Shown here piece by piece: positions 38,866 through 48,475 of a stretch of DNA of 64,000 nt. Both the position numbers and the translations under genes were made by a program. The notes beneath the pieces were generated by a model. It was not told where the DNA came from, did not search any database, and saw nothing but the letters and a program-made list of their open reading frames with translations. Positions within the stretch are counted from its first letter, which is position 1. Each line of letters starts with the position of its first letter. Source of the DNA: Planctomycetota bacterium (lineage in GTDB: Bacteria > Planctomycetota > UBA1135 > UBA2386); assembly GCA_016794425.1 (NCBI GenBank), contig JAEUHR010000003.1, positions 124,001 to 188,000 of the forward strand, written 5' to 3'.

Positions 38866-40182
38866 CTAGGCGAAGATCGACGTGATCGGTTCGCCCTTGT
38901 CGGCGACCTTGAACGGGCGGCCGCCCGGCGACGTCTCGACGTGGTCCAGCGGCAGGCCGACCGCGTGTGCGATCGTGGCGTTGAAGTCCTGGATGCCGAC
39001 CGGGTCGGCGACCACTTCGCGGCCCTCGTCGTCGGTGCGGCCGTAGCGCTGGCCGCCGCGCACGCCGCCGCCGGCCAACAGGCAGCTGAACGCCTTCGGA
39101 TAGTGGTTGCGGCCCTGGTCCTGGTCGATGTCCGGCGTGCGGCCGAACTCGGTCGCCAGCACGACCAGCGTCTCCTGCAGCAGCCCGCGCGCGTCGAGAT
39201 CGGCCAGCAGCGCGGCGAGACCCTGGTCGATCGCCGGCGTCAGATCGGCGAGCCGGTCGAAGTTGTCGGTGTGGGTGTCCCAGCCATCGTGCAGCACCTC
39301 GACGTAGCGCACGCCGTGCTCGACCAGGCGCCGCGCCAGCAGGCAGCCCGAGCCGAACGGCGTCTCGCCGTAGGCGGACTTCATCGCCGGCGTCTCGAGG
39401 TCGACGTCGAACGCGACCAGGTCGCTGCTGCGCATCAGCCGGATCGCGTCGTCGTAGGCGCGCTGGTAGGCCGCGACGTCGCGCTGCGGGTGTCGGGCCG
39501 CGAACTCGGCATCGAGCTCGGCGAGCCGCTGCAGGCGCCGGCGGAAGCGGCTGTCGTCGACGCCGCGCGGCAGCTGCGCGTTCTGCAGACCGTCGGCCGC
39601 GCTGCCGATCGGCAGCGCCTGGAACTCCGGCGGGAAGAAGCCGGCGCTCGGCAGGTCGGCACCGCCGCCGATCAGCACGTGGCCGGGCAAGGTCGGATTG
39701 CGGCGGCCGCCGAGCCGCAGGCACCACGCGCCGAGGCTCGGGTGCTGGATCGTGCCGCGCAGTTCGTAGCTGGTGCGCATCAGGTACTGCGCCTGCGGGT
39801 GTGCACCCTGGTTGCTGTTCATCGAGCTGACCACGCAGACCTTGTCCATCTGCTGCGCGAGCTGCGGGAAGTACTGGCCCAGCAGCACGCCGTCGGCGCG
39901 CGTACGCAGCGGCTCGACCGGGCCCTGCGTGCTCTTGCCGGGCTTCGGATCGAACGTGTCGATCTGGCTCATGCCGCCGCGCAGGAACAGGTAGATCACG
40001 TTCTTCGCGGTCGCGCGGCCGAGCGGGATCGGCGCGGCCGGATCCTGGGTCAGCGCGCGTGCGACGGCGGCGGGGCCGAACAGCGCGGTCGCGCCGACAC
40101 CGAGGGCGGTGCGGGCGACGCGGTTCAGGAAGGCGCGGCGGGTTTCGGGATCGGCCGTGCGGGCCAGGTCACGCAGGTTCAT
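38866..40182 (-). CDS. DUF1501 family protein (sulfatase-like fold, Tat-exported)
   Basis: 438 residues from ATG at 40182 (M-N-L-R-D-L-A); GTG at 40191 is also open. N-terminal RRAFLNRVARTALGVGATAL is a twin-arginine-type signal. Family landmarks are VIYLFLRGGMSQIDTFDPKP, VVSSMNSNQGAHPQAQYLM, RLVEHGVRYVEVLHDGWDTH, LVVLATEFGRTPDIDQDQGR and SIFA near the end. DUF1501 proteins have an alkaline-phosphatase/sulfatase fold, activity unknown. It lies between the DUF1549 and PSC1 genes. Confidence 0.92.
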   Translation of the reverse strand: MNLRDLARTADPETRRAFLNRVARTALGVGATALFGPAAVARALTQDPAAPIPLGRATAKNVIYLFLRGGMSQIDTFDPKPGKSTQGPVEPLRTRADGVLLGQYFPQLAQQMDKVCVVSSMNSNQGAHPQAQYLMRTSYELRGTIQHPSLGAWCLRLGGRRNPTLPGHVLIGGGADLPSAGFFPPEFQALPIGSAADGLQNAQLPRGVDDSRFRRRLQRLAELDAEFAARHPQRDVAAYQRAYDDAIRLMRSSDLVAFDVDLETPAMKSAYGETPFGSGCLLARRLVEHGVRYVEVLHDGWDTHTDNFDRLADLTPAIDQGLAALLADLDARGLLQETLVVLATEFGRTPDIDQDQGRNHYPKAFSCLLAGGGVRGGQRYGRTDDEGREVVADPVGIQDFNATIAHAVGLPLDHVETSPGGRPFKVADKGEPITSIFA

Positions 40183-40200
40183 CGTCGGCACCTCGGTGGC

Positions 40201-42270
40201 TCACCGCAGGAAGCGGAACTCGTTGCTGTTGCAGAGCACCCAGACCAGGTCGTCGATCGCGGTCGGGCCCTCGACCGCGATCGCGCGGCGCCACTGCTGC
40301 AGTTCGGCGTCGCTGGGCGGGCGGTTCAGGGTCGTCAGGAACGCGATCGACACGCGCCGTTCGCCGTTCGCGGCCAGGTCGAGGTCGCGGCGCAGCGCGG
40401 ACTTGCCGGCCAGCACGCGCTGGTCGAGGAAGCCGTTCAGCAGCGTCAGCACCTGCGGCACGGTGGCGGCGGTCGATGCGGCGTCGACGGTCTCGCGGTC
40501 CGACTGGCCGAACTGGCGCAGCAGGTGTTCGGGCGGCGCCGGCTGCTGCAGGTCACTGGCGCGCACGAACTCGCCCTCGCGGCCGCGCGCCGAGCGCTGG
40601 CCGATCGGCAGGCCCATGTTCTCGAGCTGCTGCGCGATCTCGGCCATGCGCTGCTGGTCGCCGTCGCGGCGCGCCTGCGCCAGCTGGCGCAGCAGCGGTC
40701 GCGCGCGCTGCTGCAGCTCGGCGTCGGCCTCGCGCAGCCGCTTGGCGGCTTCGGCGCGTTCTTCCTGCAGCCGGCGCATCGGCTGGTCGCGCCGGCTCTC
40801 GACCATCGCGATCAGTTCCTTGGCGTCGGCCTTGGCCAGCTCGTCGTACTGCTCGTAGACCGGCTTGGCGCGCGCATCGGGGTCGCGCAGCCGTTCGTCG
40901 ACGTCGTCGAACACCAGCGTCAGCAGCGAGTCCCACATCTGCTCGGCGCTGAGCCGGCGCAGCAGCGGGCCCTGGAAGCGGAACGCACCGCCGCTTTCGT
41001 CGGCGGCGACCGATTCGCGCTGGAACAGCTCGGTCAGCACCAGCACGCGTTCGAACTGGCGCAGGTCGAAATCGAGGTCGACCAGCAGCGATTCGAGTGC
41101 GTCGAGCAGCTCGGGGTGCACGGCGCGCGTGTCCTGGCGCCAGTCGTCGATCGGCTCGACCAGGCCGCGGCCGAACGTGCGCGCCCACATCCGGTTGGCG
41201 ATCACGGCCGCGAAGCGCGGGTTCTTCGGACTGGTCAGCCAGTCGGCCAGCGAGCTGCGCGAGCCGATCGCCGGCCCGTCGTCGGCGCCGCCGTCGCGGT
41301 TGCGGCGCTGGCGCTGCCCGTCGGTCTTCGCAGCCGGCTTCAGCTTGACCGCGTTGCCGAACAGCGTGCCGGCCGGCACGCGGTCGCCGGGCTTGGCATC
41401 CGGGTACTTGTAGTCCTTCGGCAGGCGTTCGACGCCGGTGCCGCTGCCCTCGATGCCCTGGTTCATGCGCCGCACGAGCTGCAGCGCCTGCTGCCGCGTG
41501 CGCTCGTCGGCGTTCGCGAGTTCGGTGCGCAGGCCGACCAGGTTCGGCAGCGTGTTCTCGCGGTAGCGGATGCCGCCGAAGAACGCGGCCATCGCGTAGA
41601 ACTGCTTCTGCGTCCAGACGTCGAACGGGTGGTTGTGGCACTGCGCGCACTCGAGTCGCGTGCCGAGGAACAACCGCAGCGCGTTGGCCATCGCGTCGTG
41701 CGGCATGTTGGTGTCGCGCAGCAGCATGCCAGTCGCGCCGTTGCCGGCCTTGTGGCCCGCACCCTCGGCGACCAGCATCTCGCGCACCATACGGTCGTAG
41801 GGCACGTCGTTGCGGACCGCCTCGCGCAGCCAGTGGGCGAACGGCTCGCCGCTCAGCGCGACGTTGCGCGACCGCACGCGCAGCAGGTCGAACCAGAAGT
41901 TCGCGAAGTGGCTGGTGCGACCCGGGGCGTCCAGCAGGCGGTCGCACAGGTCCGCGCGCTTGTTCGGCGACTGGTCGGCCAGGAACGCCTCGGTCTCGGC
42001 CAGCGTCGGAATGCGGCCGACGATCGACAGGTGGGCGCGCCGGACGAACGTCGCGTCGTCGACGGTCGCGGCCGGCTGCTCGCCGGTGCGGCGCAGCGCC
42101 CGTTCGAGCAGCGCGTCGAGCCGCGCCGCCTGTTCGAGGGCCTTGGCCTGCGGGACCGCCGCGGCGACGCGGCGCGCCGGGGTCTGGGGGTTGGTCGCTG
42201 CGGTCTGGGCCGGCGCCAGGGCCGGCAGCAGCAGCGTCGCGAACAGGACGCGGGCGCGGTTCGATGCCAT
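40201..42270 (-). CDS. PSD1/DUF1549-DUF1553 protein
   Basis: 689 residues; ATG at 42270. A Sec signal (RVLFATLLLPALAPAQTAA) precedes DUF1549 (DDATFVRRAHLSIVGRIPTL, LGTRLECAQCHNHPFDVWTQ with a C-x-x-C-H motif) and DUF1553 (KNPRFAAVIANRMWARTFGR, LLTLVFDDVDERLRD, and the ending VLCNSNEFRFLR). A long charged helical insert (EERAEAAKRLREADAELQQR) lies in DUF1553. It is secreted to the periplasm and is normally paired with a DUF1501 protein, 18 bases downstream here. The role is not established. Confidence 0.92.
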   Translation of the reverse strand: MASNRARVLFATLLLPALAPAQTAATNPQTPARRVAAAVPQAKALEQAARLDALLERALRRTGEQPAATVDDATFVRRAHLSIVGRIPTLAETEAFLADQSPNKRADLCDRLLDAPGRTSHFANFWFDLLRVRSRNVALSGEPFAHWLREAVRNDVPYDRMVREMLVAEGAGHKAGNGATGMLLRDTNMPHDAMANALRLFLGTRLECAQCHNHPFDVWTQKQFYAMAAFFGGIRYRENTLPNLVGLRTELANADERTRQQALQLVRRMNQGIEGSGTGVERLPKDYKYPDAKPGDRVPAGTLFGNAVKLKPAAKTDGQRQRRNRDGGADDGPAIGSRSSLADWLTSPKNPRFAAVIANRMWARTFGRGLVEPIDDWRQDTRAVHPELLDALESLLVDLDFDLRQFERVLVLTELFQRESVAADESGGAFRFQGPLLRRLSAEQMWDSLLTLVFDDVDERLRDPDARAKPVYEQYDELAKADAKELIAMVESRRDQPMRRLQEERAEAAKRLREADAELQQRARPLLRQLAQARRDGDQQRMAEIAQQLENMGLPIGQRSARGREGEFVRASDLQQPAPPEHLLRQFGQSDRETVDAASTAATVPQVLTLLNGFLDQRVLAGKSALRRDLDLAANGERRVSIAFLTTLNRPPSDAELQQWRRAIAVEGPTAIDDLVWVLCNSNEFRFLR

Positions 42271-42382
42271 GGGAGATTTCGAGCGGGCAGCCGTCGGAAG
42301 GCGCATTGAACGCCATTCTCCGGCTGGCGGCCACCCGGGGACATCGACAAAAACGCCGACGCGACTGTCGCGCGCAGCGGCG
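42271..42382. other. Intergenic region, minus-strand operon start
   Basis: 112 bases between the AsmA-like gene end and the DUF1549 start. Nothing recognisable. Confidence 0.4.
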
Positions 42383-45300
42383 TCAGCGCAGCGCGCGGCG
42401 CCGGACACCGGCGATGACGCGGCCGCCGCCGTCGAGGCCGGCCGTCTCGACGGTGCGCGGCGGGCGCCATTCGACGCGGTCTGCCGCGCCCGGGCCCAGC
42501 CGGGCGACGATCTGCGCGCGCACGGCGGCCAGCCGATGCTCGGCGAGGCCCGCCGCGGCGGCGCGCGCGCGGCGCCGCAGGGCCCGGTCGTTCTCGCCGG
42601 CCAGCAGCTGCAGGGCGTCTTCGAGCGTCTGCACGAGTTCGCCGAGCTGCCGGTCGAGGCCGGCCAGGGTCTCCTGCAGCTGCCAGGCGTCCTGCATGCG
42701 GCCGGCCGCGTAGAGCGCGGCCAGGTGCACCGCGACCTCGTCGCGCTGCCGCTGCCGCTGCGAGCGCTCGGCGCGCAGCCGCGCGACGCAGTCCTCGACC
42801 ACGGCGCGCGGCGGCGCCGCCAGTTCGGCCGCGCGCGCGACATCGCCGCGCCCGAGTTCGTGCTGCAGCACGATCGCCAGCCCCGGGTCGTCCGTGGCCG
42901 CCGCCAGCACCGCGTCCAGCGAACCGCCGCTCGGCAGTGGTTCGCCCGGCGGGAACTCCAGCGCGCCGACCAGCGACCGCAGGTCTTCGCCGCCGCCGAG
43001 GCCGACCGCGCCGGTGACCACGCCGCTGACCCGGAACGCGGCGCCGGCGACCGCATCGGCGATCAGGCGCACGAGCGCGTTGACCGCGGCGTCGGTGACC
43101 GCGCCGGTGCTGAGGCCCTGGCCCGGCACCTCGACGCGCAGTGGCAGCACGTGTTCGTCGTTCTCGTTGCGCAGCACGAACAGCACGGTGTCGAGCGGCG
43201 CCGGCAGCTTCAGGTAGGTCGACAGCGGCCCGCCGGGCGGTTCGCTCAGCGACAGCCAGGTGAACTTCGGCCGCACGCGCAGGTCGATGCCCTGGTTGCC
43301 GCGCAGCTTCGCCTCGAGTTCGAGGTCCAGCACGCCGTCGGCGATGTCGACGCCGCCGGCCTTGGCGAGGCCGCGCAGCGCCGGCAGTTCGAACGCGTCG
43401 ATCTCGGCGCTGATCTGGCCGACCGGCGCCGGGAACGGCTGCAGCTCGCCGCGGATCGTGATCGCGTCGACCAGCGGCCGGTGCTCCGGTTCGTGTTCGT
43501 CGCGGTCGCCGGCCAGCATGCCGGCCGCCGAGCCGAGCACGCCGGCGAACACCGAACTGCGCAGCACGCGCCGCTCGAGCGGCACGTCGCCGCCGCGCAG
43601 CAGAGCCGACCAGGCGATCGTGCGCGGTTCGGTCCGCGCCCGCGTCGTCGCGTTCTGCAGCCGCAGTTCGCAGTCCTGCAGCGGCAGCACGGTCGGCGGC
43701 GTCGTCGAGCCGTCGAGGAACGTCACCTCGAGGCCCGCCACCTGCAGGCGGTCGACCGCGAACTCCGGCGCCGGTCCGTCGCTGGCCGGCGGCAGCGCGG
43801 CCGGTGCCGGCGCCGTCGCCGTCGCCGCCGGCGGTGCGGCCGGCAGCAGCCGCACGCCGCCGAGGTCCAGGCCGTCGGGGCCGTGCCGCAGCAGCAGTCG
43901 CGGGCCTTCGACCTCGACCAGGCGCAGCAGCACGTCGCCGGTGCGCGGATCGATCGCCCGCGCGTCGACCGCGATCTCGTCGACGTGCACGAGGCTGGCG
44001 CCGTCGGGAGCCTCGCGCAGGTCCAGGTCGTCCAGCTGGAGCTCGGCGCCGAACGCGTTGGCGAAGTCGAACAGGCGCGGATCGCGGCGCCGCAGCGCGA
44101 GGCGTGCCTGGCCGGTGGCGGTGAACGTGCCCGCCGTGCAGGTGCCGGCCACGCGCCCGGCGAGCCGCGGCGCGATCGCCGGCAGCTGCGTGGTGTCGAT
44201 CGCCGCGGCGCGCAGCGTGAACACGGCCGTCGGCGCCAGCGCGAACGGCTGCAGCTCCACGCTTGCCGTCAGTTCGCCGACCAGCGGCTTCGCCGAGGCG
44301 GTCGCCACCAGCCGGCAGGGTGGCGTCGCGGTCAGATCGGCCGCGGTCGCCCACGGGGCCGCGAGTTCGAGCCGCGCCTGCAGCTCGACCGGGGCGCCGT
44401 CCGTGGGGCCGCGCTCGCGCCAGGTCAGCCGGTCGATGCCGAGCGACAGCTCGTCGATCGCCAGGGCGGGCAGCACGACCGGTGTCGGTGCCGCGTCCGG
44501 CGACTGGCTCGGTGCCGGGGTCGGGGCCGGGGTGGGGGCTACGCGCAGGCCCGGCAGCAGCAGGGCGCCGTCGTGGGCGCCGGCGACGGCGCGCAGGCCG
44601 TGCACGACGGCCCGGACCACGTGCAGCCGTTCGCCGGTGCACTCGGCCAGCTGCAGGTCGGCGAGGTCGAGTGCGACCAGTTCGGCGCCGCGGTCGCGCA
44701 GCGACAGGCCGCGCAGCGTCGCGGTGACCGCCGACGGCGCGGGGTCGCCCCAGCGGACCCGCAGCGAACCCGTGAAGTCCGCCTCGTCGAGCGTGCAGGT
44801 CAGGTGCAGTGGCAGCATCGGTTGCAGACCGCGACCGCGCAGGCCGGCGGCGTCGAGGTCGAGGTCGAGCTGGCCGCGCGCGGGCCCGAGCGCGAGGCTG
44901 CCCTGCAGGCCGACCGCGCCGACGCCGGGATCGAAGCGCAGCTCGCCGCGGAACGGCGCCGGCTCGCCGCCCTCGGCAGCGCCGAGGCTCAGGTCGGCGC
45001 CAAGTGCGACGCTGGTGGGCGCGGCGGTCGTGTGGTCCGTGAAGCGCACCACGGCGCGGCGCAGCGCCAGTTCGCCGTGCCGCAGGCCGGTGGCCGGCGG
45101 GCTCGCCGCGGGCGGCGCAGCAGGCGTCGGCGTCGTCGGTGGCGGCGCTGGTGCCGGCGCCGGGCCGAACGTGATGCCGAACGCCGACGTCGTGCCGTCG
45201 GCCGCGCGCTGCACGGCCAGGAACGGCTCGTCGAGCGTCCACGCACCGAGCGTCGCGCCGGGCCCGGTCGCGAGGCCGTTGCCTTCGCACCGGCGCAGAC

Positions 45301-47152
45301 CGAACAGCAGCTCGTCGCCGTCGCGGAACCGCACGTCGGCCAGGCGCGCGGCGAGCGTCGTCGCGCCGCCGGCGGCGTCGAGGCTCAGCTCGGCGCGCGC
45401 GCGCAGCCGGCCGTCCTGCAGGCTCGGCGTCAGCCCGGCGCGGGCGAGCCACGGCGCGAACGCCCGCGCGGTGGCGCGTTCGGCGGTGAGTTCGGCGGCC
45501 ACGGTCAGGCCGGTCGGCGACGGCGTCGTGGTCAGGTCGGCGCGCAGCGTTTCGACCGCGTCCGGAATGCCGAGCCGCACTGCCAGCGTGCCGGGGCCGG
45601 CCGCCGCACCGAGCGCGAGCTGCGCCCCGATCACCTCGGCCTGCAGCGACACGGCAGCCGGTGCGGGCAGCGCGAGGTCCTGGAACTCGACCTGCAGGCC
45701 CTGCCAGGCCAGCGAATCGAGGCGCAGGCGCGGCCACACGAACGGCACCGACGATACCGGCGCGGTCGGGGGAGCCGCGCGCGCCGCGGCGGTCGGCGCC
45801 GTGAAGCGCACGCCGGCGACCGTGACGCCGCCGTCTCGGTCGCGCACGACGCCGAGGGTCGGACCGTCGATCGCGACGGTGCCGAGCGCGAGCCCGTCCG
45901 CATCGGGCCGCACGCCGTCGACCTGCAGCCGCGGCAGCTCGAGGCGCTGCTCGGCGCTGCCGAGTTGCAGCGCGGACACCGTGGCCGACCACGTACCGGC
46001 GCGGTTCTGCGCGGCCAGCGCCGCGGTGGCGGCGAGCCCCGCTGCCGGCACGTGCACGCCGAGCGAGGTCAGCCACGGCGCCAGCAGCCGCAGCGTCAGT
46101 TGCTCGGCCTGCAGGGTCGTGTGCAGCGCGAAGCCGTCGGCGTCGACCGTGGCGCGGCCGCCGGTGAGCTGCAGCGCGCCGACCAGGTCCTCGCCGTGCA
46201 GCGCGACCGAGAACGGCAGCCCCCAGCTCGTGGTGCCCTCGCTCGGGCCGGCCTGTACGTCCAGCGCCAGGCGTTGCCGTTCGTCGAGCTGCACGCGCAG
46301 CGCCGTGCGCGCCGTGATCGCCGGCGGCTCGTCGGCGGCCGTCGCATGCGCGAGTGCGGTCAGCGCACCGTCGAGATCGAGGCCGAACACGTGTGGCGCC
46401 GGTGGCCCCATCGGTCCGTCGAGCCACGGCACCTCGCTCGGCCGCAGGCCGCGGACGCGGGCGCGCCACTGCGCCTGCAGCTCACGGCCACGCGCGGTGA
46501 CCGTCGCGCTGAGCCAGCATTCGTCGAACAGGTCCGGTGCGTGGCCGCGCAGGTCGATCGTCGCCGGCCGTTCGCGGTGGCCGAGGTCGGTCGCGTCGAC
46601 GTCGATCGTGAAGCGGCGGCCGACGCCGGTCGTGGCCTCGGCCAGCGTGACCTGCAGGTCGTGCACGCGGATCGACGCCGCGGTGAACGGCAGGTCGAAC
46701 CGCCAGGGCGCGGCCGCGGTCGGCGCCACCGCCGGTGCTGGCGCCGCGTCGGCCGGCGCGACCCAGGCGCGCGGCAGCAGCAGCGCGCCGTCGGCTGCGT
46801 GCTGCAGGTGCACGCGTGCGCCGCCGAGGATCACGTCGACGATCGCGAACTGGCCGCGCAGCAGCTGCCACGTGGCGACGTCGGCGTGCACTTCGTGGGC
46901 GGTCAGCAGCGGGGTCGAGTCCGCGGGCGCCGCCGCGTCGCGCAGCACGACGTCGTCGAGGCGCAACCAGCCGCCGGACAGCGACAGCCGCACGCTGCGG
47001 CACTCGATCGTCAGACCGCCGGCGCTGGCCGCGAGGCCGACCAGCCACGGCAGCAGCAGCGCCAGCACGAGCCGCGCCGCAACCAGCGCGACGGCGCACC
47101 ACAGCAGGCGGCGGCGCCAACGGCGGCGGCGCGACGGCATCGGCGGCGTCAT
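42383..47152 (-). CDS. Giant AsmA/DUF748-like protein
   Basis: 1589 residues. A basic N-terminus and one transmembrane helix (LLWCAVALVAARLVLALLLP) are followed by the AsmA-type opening ITIECRSVRL-SLSGGWLRLDDV. Then come many units with phrases like LGGARVHLQHAADGALLLPR and VEGPRLLLRHGPDGLDLGGV, each a beta-rich segment separated by Pro/Ala linkers (TPAAPPAASPPATG). The pattern repeats roughly every 300 residues, as in AsmA-like bridge proteins that span the periplasm. The C-terminal 150 residues are helical. Likely role: lipid or envelope transport or assembly. Its start overlaps the stop of the lipoprotein gene. Confidence 0.8.
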   Translation of the reverse strand: MTPPMPSRRRRWRRRLLWCAVALVAARLVLALLLPWLVGLAASAGGLTIECRSVRLSLSGGWLRLDDVVLRDAAAPADSTPLLTAHEVHADVATWQLLRGQFAIVDVILGGARVHLQHAADGALLLPRAWVAPADAAPAPAVAPTAAAPWRFDLPFTAASIRVHDLQVTLAEATTGVGRRFTIDVDATDLGHRERPATIDLRGHAPDLFDECWLSATVTARGRELQAQWRARVRGLRPSEVPWLDGPMGPPAPHVFGLDLDGALTALAHATAADEPPAITARTALRVQLDERQRLALDVQAGPSEGTTSWGLPFSVALHGEDLVGALQLTGGRATVDADGFALHTTLQAEQLTLRLLAPWLTSLGVHVPAAGLAATAALAAQNRAGTWSATVSALQLGSAEQRLELPRLQVDGVRPDADGLALGTVAIDGPTLGVVRDRDGGVTVAGVRFTAPTAAARAAPPTAPVSSVPFVWPRLRLDSLAWQGLQVEFQDLALPAPAAVSLQAEVIGAQLALGAAAGPGTLAVRLGIPDAVETLRADLTTTPSPTGLTVAAELTAERATARAFAPWLARAGLTPSLQDGRLRARAELSLDAAGGATTLAARLADVRFRDGDELLFGLRRCEGNGLATGPGATLGAWTLDEPFLAVQRAADGTTSAFGITFGPAPAPAPPPTTPTPAAPPAASPPATGLRHGELALRRAVVRFTDHTTAAPTSVALGADLSLGAAEGGEPAPFRGELRFDPGVGAVGLQGSLALGPARGQLDLDLDAAGLRGRGLQPMLPLHLTCTLDEADFTGSLRVRWGDPAPSAVTATLRGLSLRDRGAELVALDLADLQLAECTGERLHVVRAVVHGLRAVAGAHDGALLLPGLRVAPTPAPTPAPSQSPDAAPTPVVLPALAIDELSLGIDRLTWRERGPTDGAPVELQARLELAAPWATAADLTATPPCRLVATASAKPLVGELTASVELQPFALAPTAVFTLRAAAIDTTQLPAIAPRLAGRVAGTCTAGTFTATGQARLALRRRDPRLFDFANAFGAELQLDDLDLREAPDGASLVHVDEIAVDARAIDPRTGDVLLRLVEVEGPRLLLRHGPDGLDLGGVRLLPAAPPAATATAPAPAALPPASDGPAPEFAVDRLQVAGLEVTFLDGSTTPPTVLPLQDCELRLQNATTRARTEPRTIAWSALLRGGDVPLERRVLRSSVFAGVLGSAAGMLAGDRDEHEPEHRPLVDAITIRGELQPFPAPVGQISAEIDAFELPALRGLAKAGGVDIADGVLDLELEAKLRGNQGIDLRVRPKFTWLSLSEPPGGPLSTYLKLPAPLDTVLFVLRNENDEHVLPLRVEVPGQGLSTGAVTDAAVNALVRLIADAVAGAAFRVSGVVTGAVGLGGGEDLRSLVGALEFPPGEPLPSGGSLDAVLAAATDDPGLAIVLQHELGRGDVARAAELAAPPRAVVEDCVARLRAERSQRQRQRDEVAVHLAALYAAGRMQDAWQLQETLAGLDRQLGELVQTLEDALQLLAGENDRALRRRARAAAAGLAEHRLAAVRAQIVARLGPGAADRVEWRPPRTVETAGLDGGGRVIAGVRRRALR

Positions 47153-48339
47153 CGCTCCCCCCGGGTCGCCTGCCACGCGGCGAGCGCGCGGTCGCGCGCG
47201 GCGTCGTCGGCCAGCGGGTCGTAGCCGTCGATCTGGACGCCGTGCAGCGCGAGCCAGTCGTGGGCGCGGATGCGATGGATCGCATCGCGGTCGGTGAGCG
47301 CGTAGACGTTCTCGGCGTGCAGCGCGGCCGCGAACGCGCTCGCGTCGGCGCTCTGCCGCAGGTGCACGCGCAGCAGCGTCGGTTCGGCCGTCAGGGCGCC
47401 GAGACGCCGGATCACCGCGGCGCGCAGACCGGGCGGCAGTTCGTCGCGCTGCAGCGCCGGCACCAGCGCGGTCCACAGCGCGCGCTCGAAGGCCCACGGA
47501 TCCGTCGTCGCGGCTGCGTCGAGGCGACCGACTTCGTCGCCGATCGCGGCGAGGCGCGCTTCGTCGGCGGCCAGCAGCACGTCGGTGCAGGCGGGCAGAT
47601 CCGAGGCCGCGGCCAGCGCCAGCAGTGCGGCGCGGCGCGAGTAGGCGCCGTAGGCCGTGCGCGCTTCCTGCCACTGGCGCTCGGCCCGACTCGGCAGCGG
47701 TGCCAGGTCGGCGGCGTCGCGTACGGCGGCGTGGGCCTGCGCCAGCGCTCCGGCTTCGGCCGCACCGCCGAGGGTGACGACGAACGCATGCCCGCCGCCA
47801 GTGCCGGTCGCCGGCACGAACACCATCGCCGGCTGGTGCGGTTGCAGCGGCGGGCGCAGGAGGCACCGTTCGCCGTCGGCGGTGCGCAGCCAGAGCCGCA
47901 GCCCGGACGGTTCCGCCTCGCACGCGAGCGCCGCGAGGTGCGGATGGCTGCTGGTCGCCACCACGCGCAGGCCCGGCCCGACGACGCCGGCCGCGGCGCC
48001 GACCCGGCGGCCCGCCGCGAGGTCCGGCGGCGGGCTCGCGAACCGGCTGTCCGGCGGCAGCGACGATGCGCCCCGGAACGCCGAGCCGCTCGTGGCCGCG
48101 ATCGCGGCGAGCTGCGGTTCGAGTGCCGGTGCCGCCGGGACCGCCGGCAGCGCGAGCACCTCGAACGCGATCGCGACGGCGCCCGGCTCCGGCGCATTGT
48201 CCACAGTTTGTCCAGGCGCGGATGCCGGTGCCTCGTAGCCCACCGTCAGCGCGAGCGGTGGTGGGGACCACGGTGGCGGCGCCGCACAGCCGGCGAGGCC
48301 GAGCAGGGCGGCGGCGATCGTCGGACGCGCGGACGGCAC
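47149..48339 (-). CDS. Lipoprotein, partner of the AsmA-like protein
   Basis: 396 residues from GTG at 48339. The signal [13 protein letters not shown] has a lipobox (L-A-G-C). The middle has [20 protein letters not shown] and [20 protein letters not shown]. The last 100 residues contain [20 protein letters not shown] and [20 protein letters not shown]. No domain family recognised. The stop shares ATGA with the AsmA-like gene, so both are co-translated and probably act together at the outer membrane. Confidence 0.72.
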   Translation of the reverse strand: MPSARPTIAAALLGLAGCAAPPPWSPPPLALTVGYEAPASAPGQTVDNAPEPGAVAIAFEVLALPAVPAAPALEPQLAAIAATSGSAFRGASSLPPDSRFASPPPDLAAGRRVGAAAGVVGPGLRVVATSSHPHLAALACEAEPSGLRLWLRTADGERCLLRPPLQPHQPAMVFVPATGTGGGHAFVVTLGGAAEAGALAQAHAAVRDAADLAPLPSRAERQWQEARTAYGAYSRRAALLALAAASDLPACTDVLLAADEARLAAIGDEVGRLDAAATTDPWAFERALWTALVPALQRDELPPGLRAAVIRRLGALTAEPTLLRVHLRQSADASAFAAALHAENVYALTDRDAIHRIRAHDWLALHGVQIDGYDPLADDAARDRALAAWQATRGER

Positions 48340-48475
48340 CGCGACAAGCTACGCCGACGGCGGTGCGCCGCAACTCGGCGTCGCGTGCTTTCGCACCGCT
48401 GCGCCGCTAGTGTGCCGGCCCTGCGGCGTGCGGTTCGCCGCGCCCGTACTGTCCAATCTCCAGGGAGGTCCTTCC

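Noticed and set aside
38569..42309. 1246-residue plus-strand frame opposite DUF1501/DUF1549
   Set aside because: Antisense shadow; no start signal or domain.
41810..47224. Very long plus-strand open frame (1804 residues) opposite the DUF1549 and AsmA-like genes
   Set aside because: High GC leaves antisense frames open. The translation is Arg/Ala/Gln-rich with no domain, while the minus strand has clear signal peptides and families.
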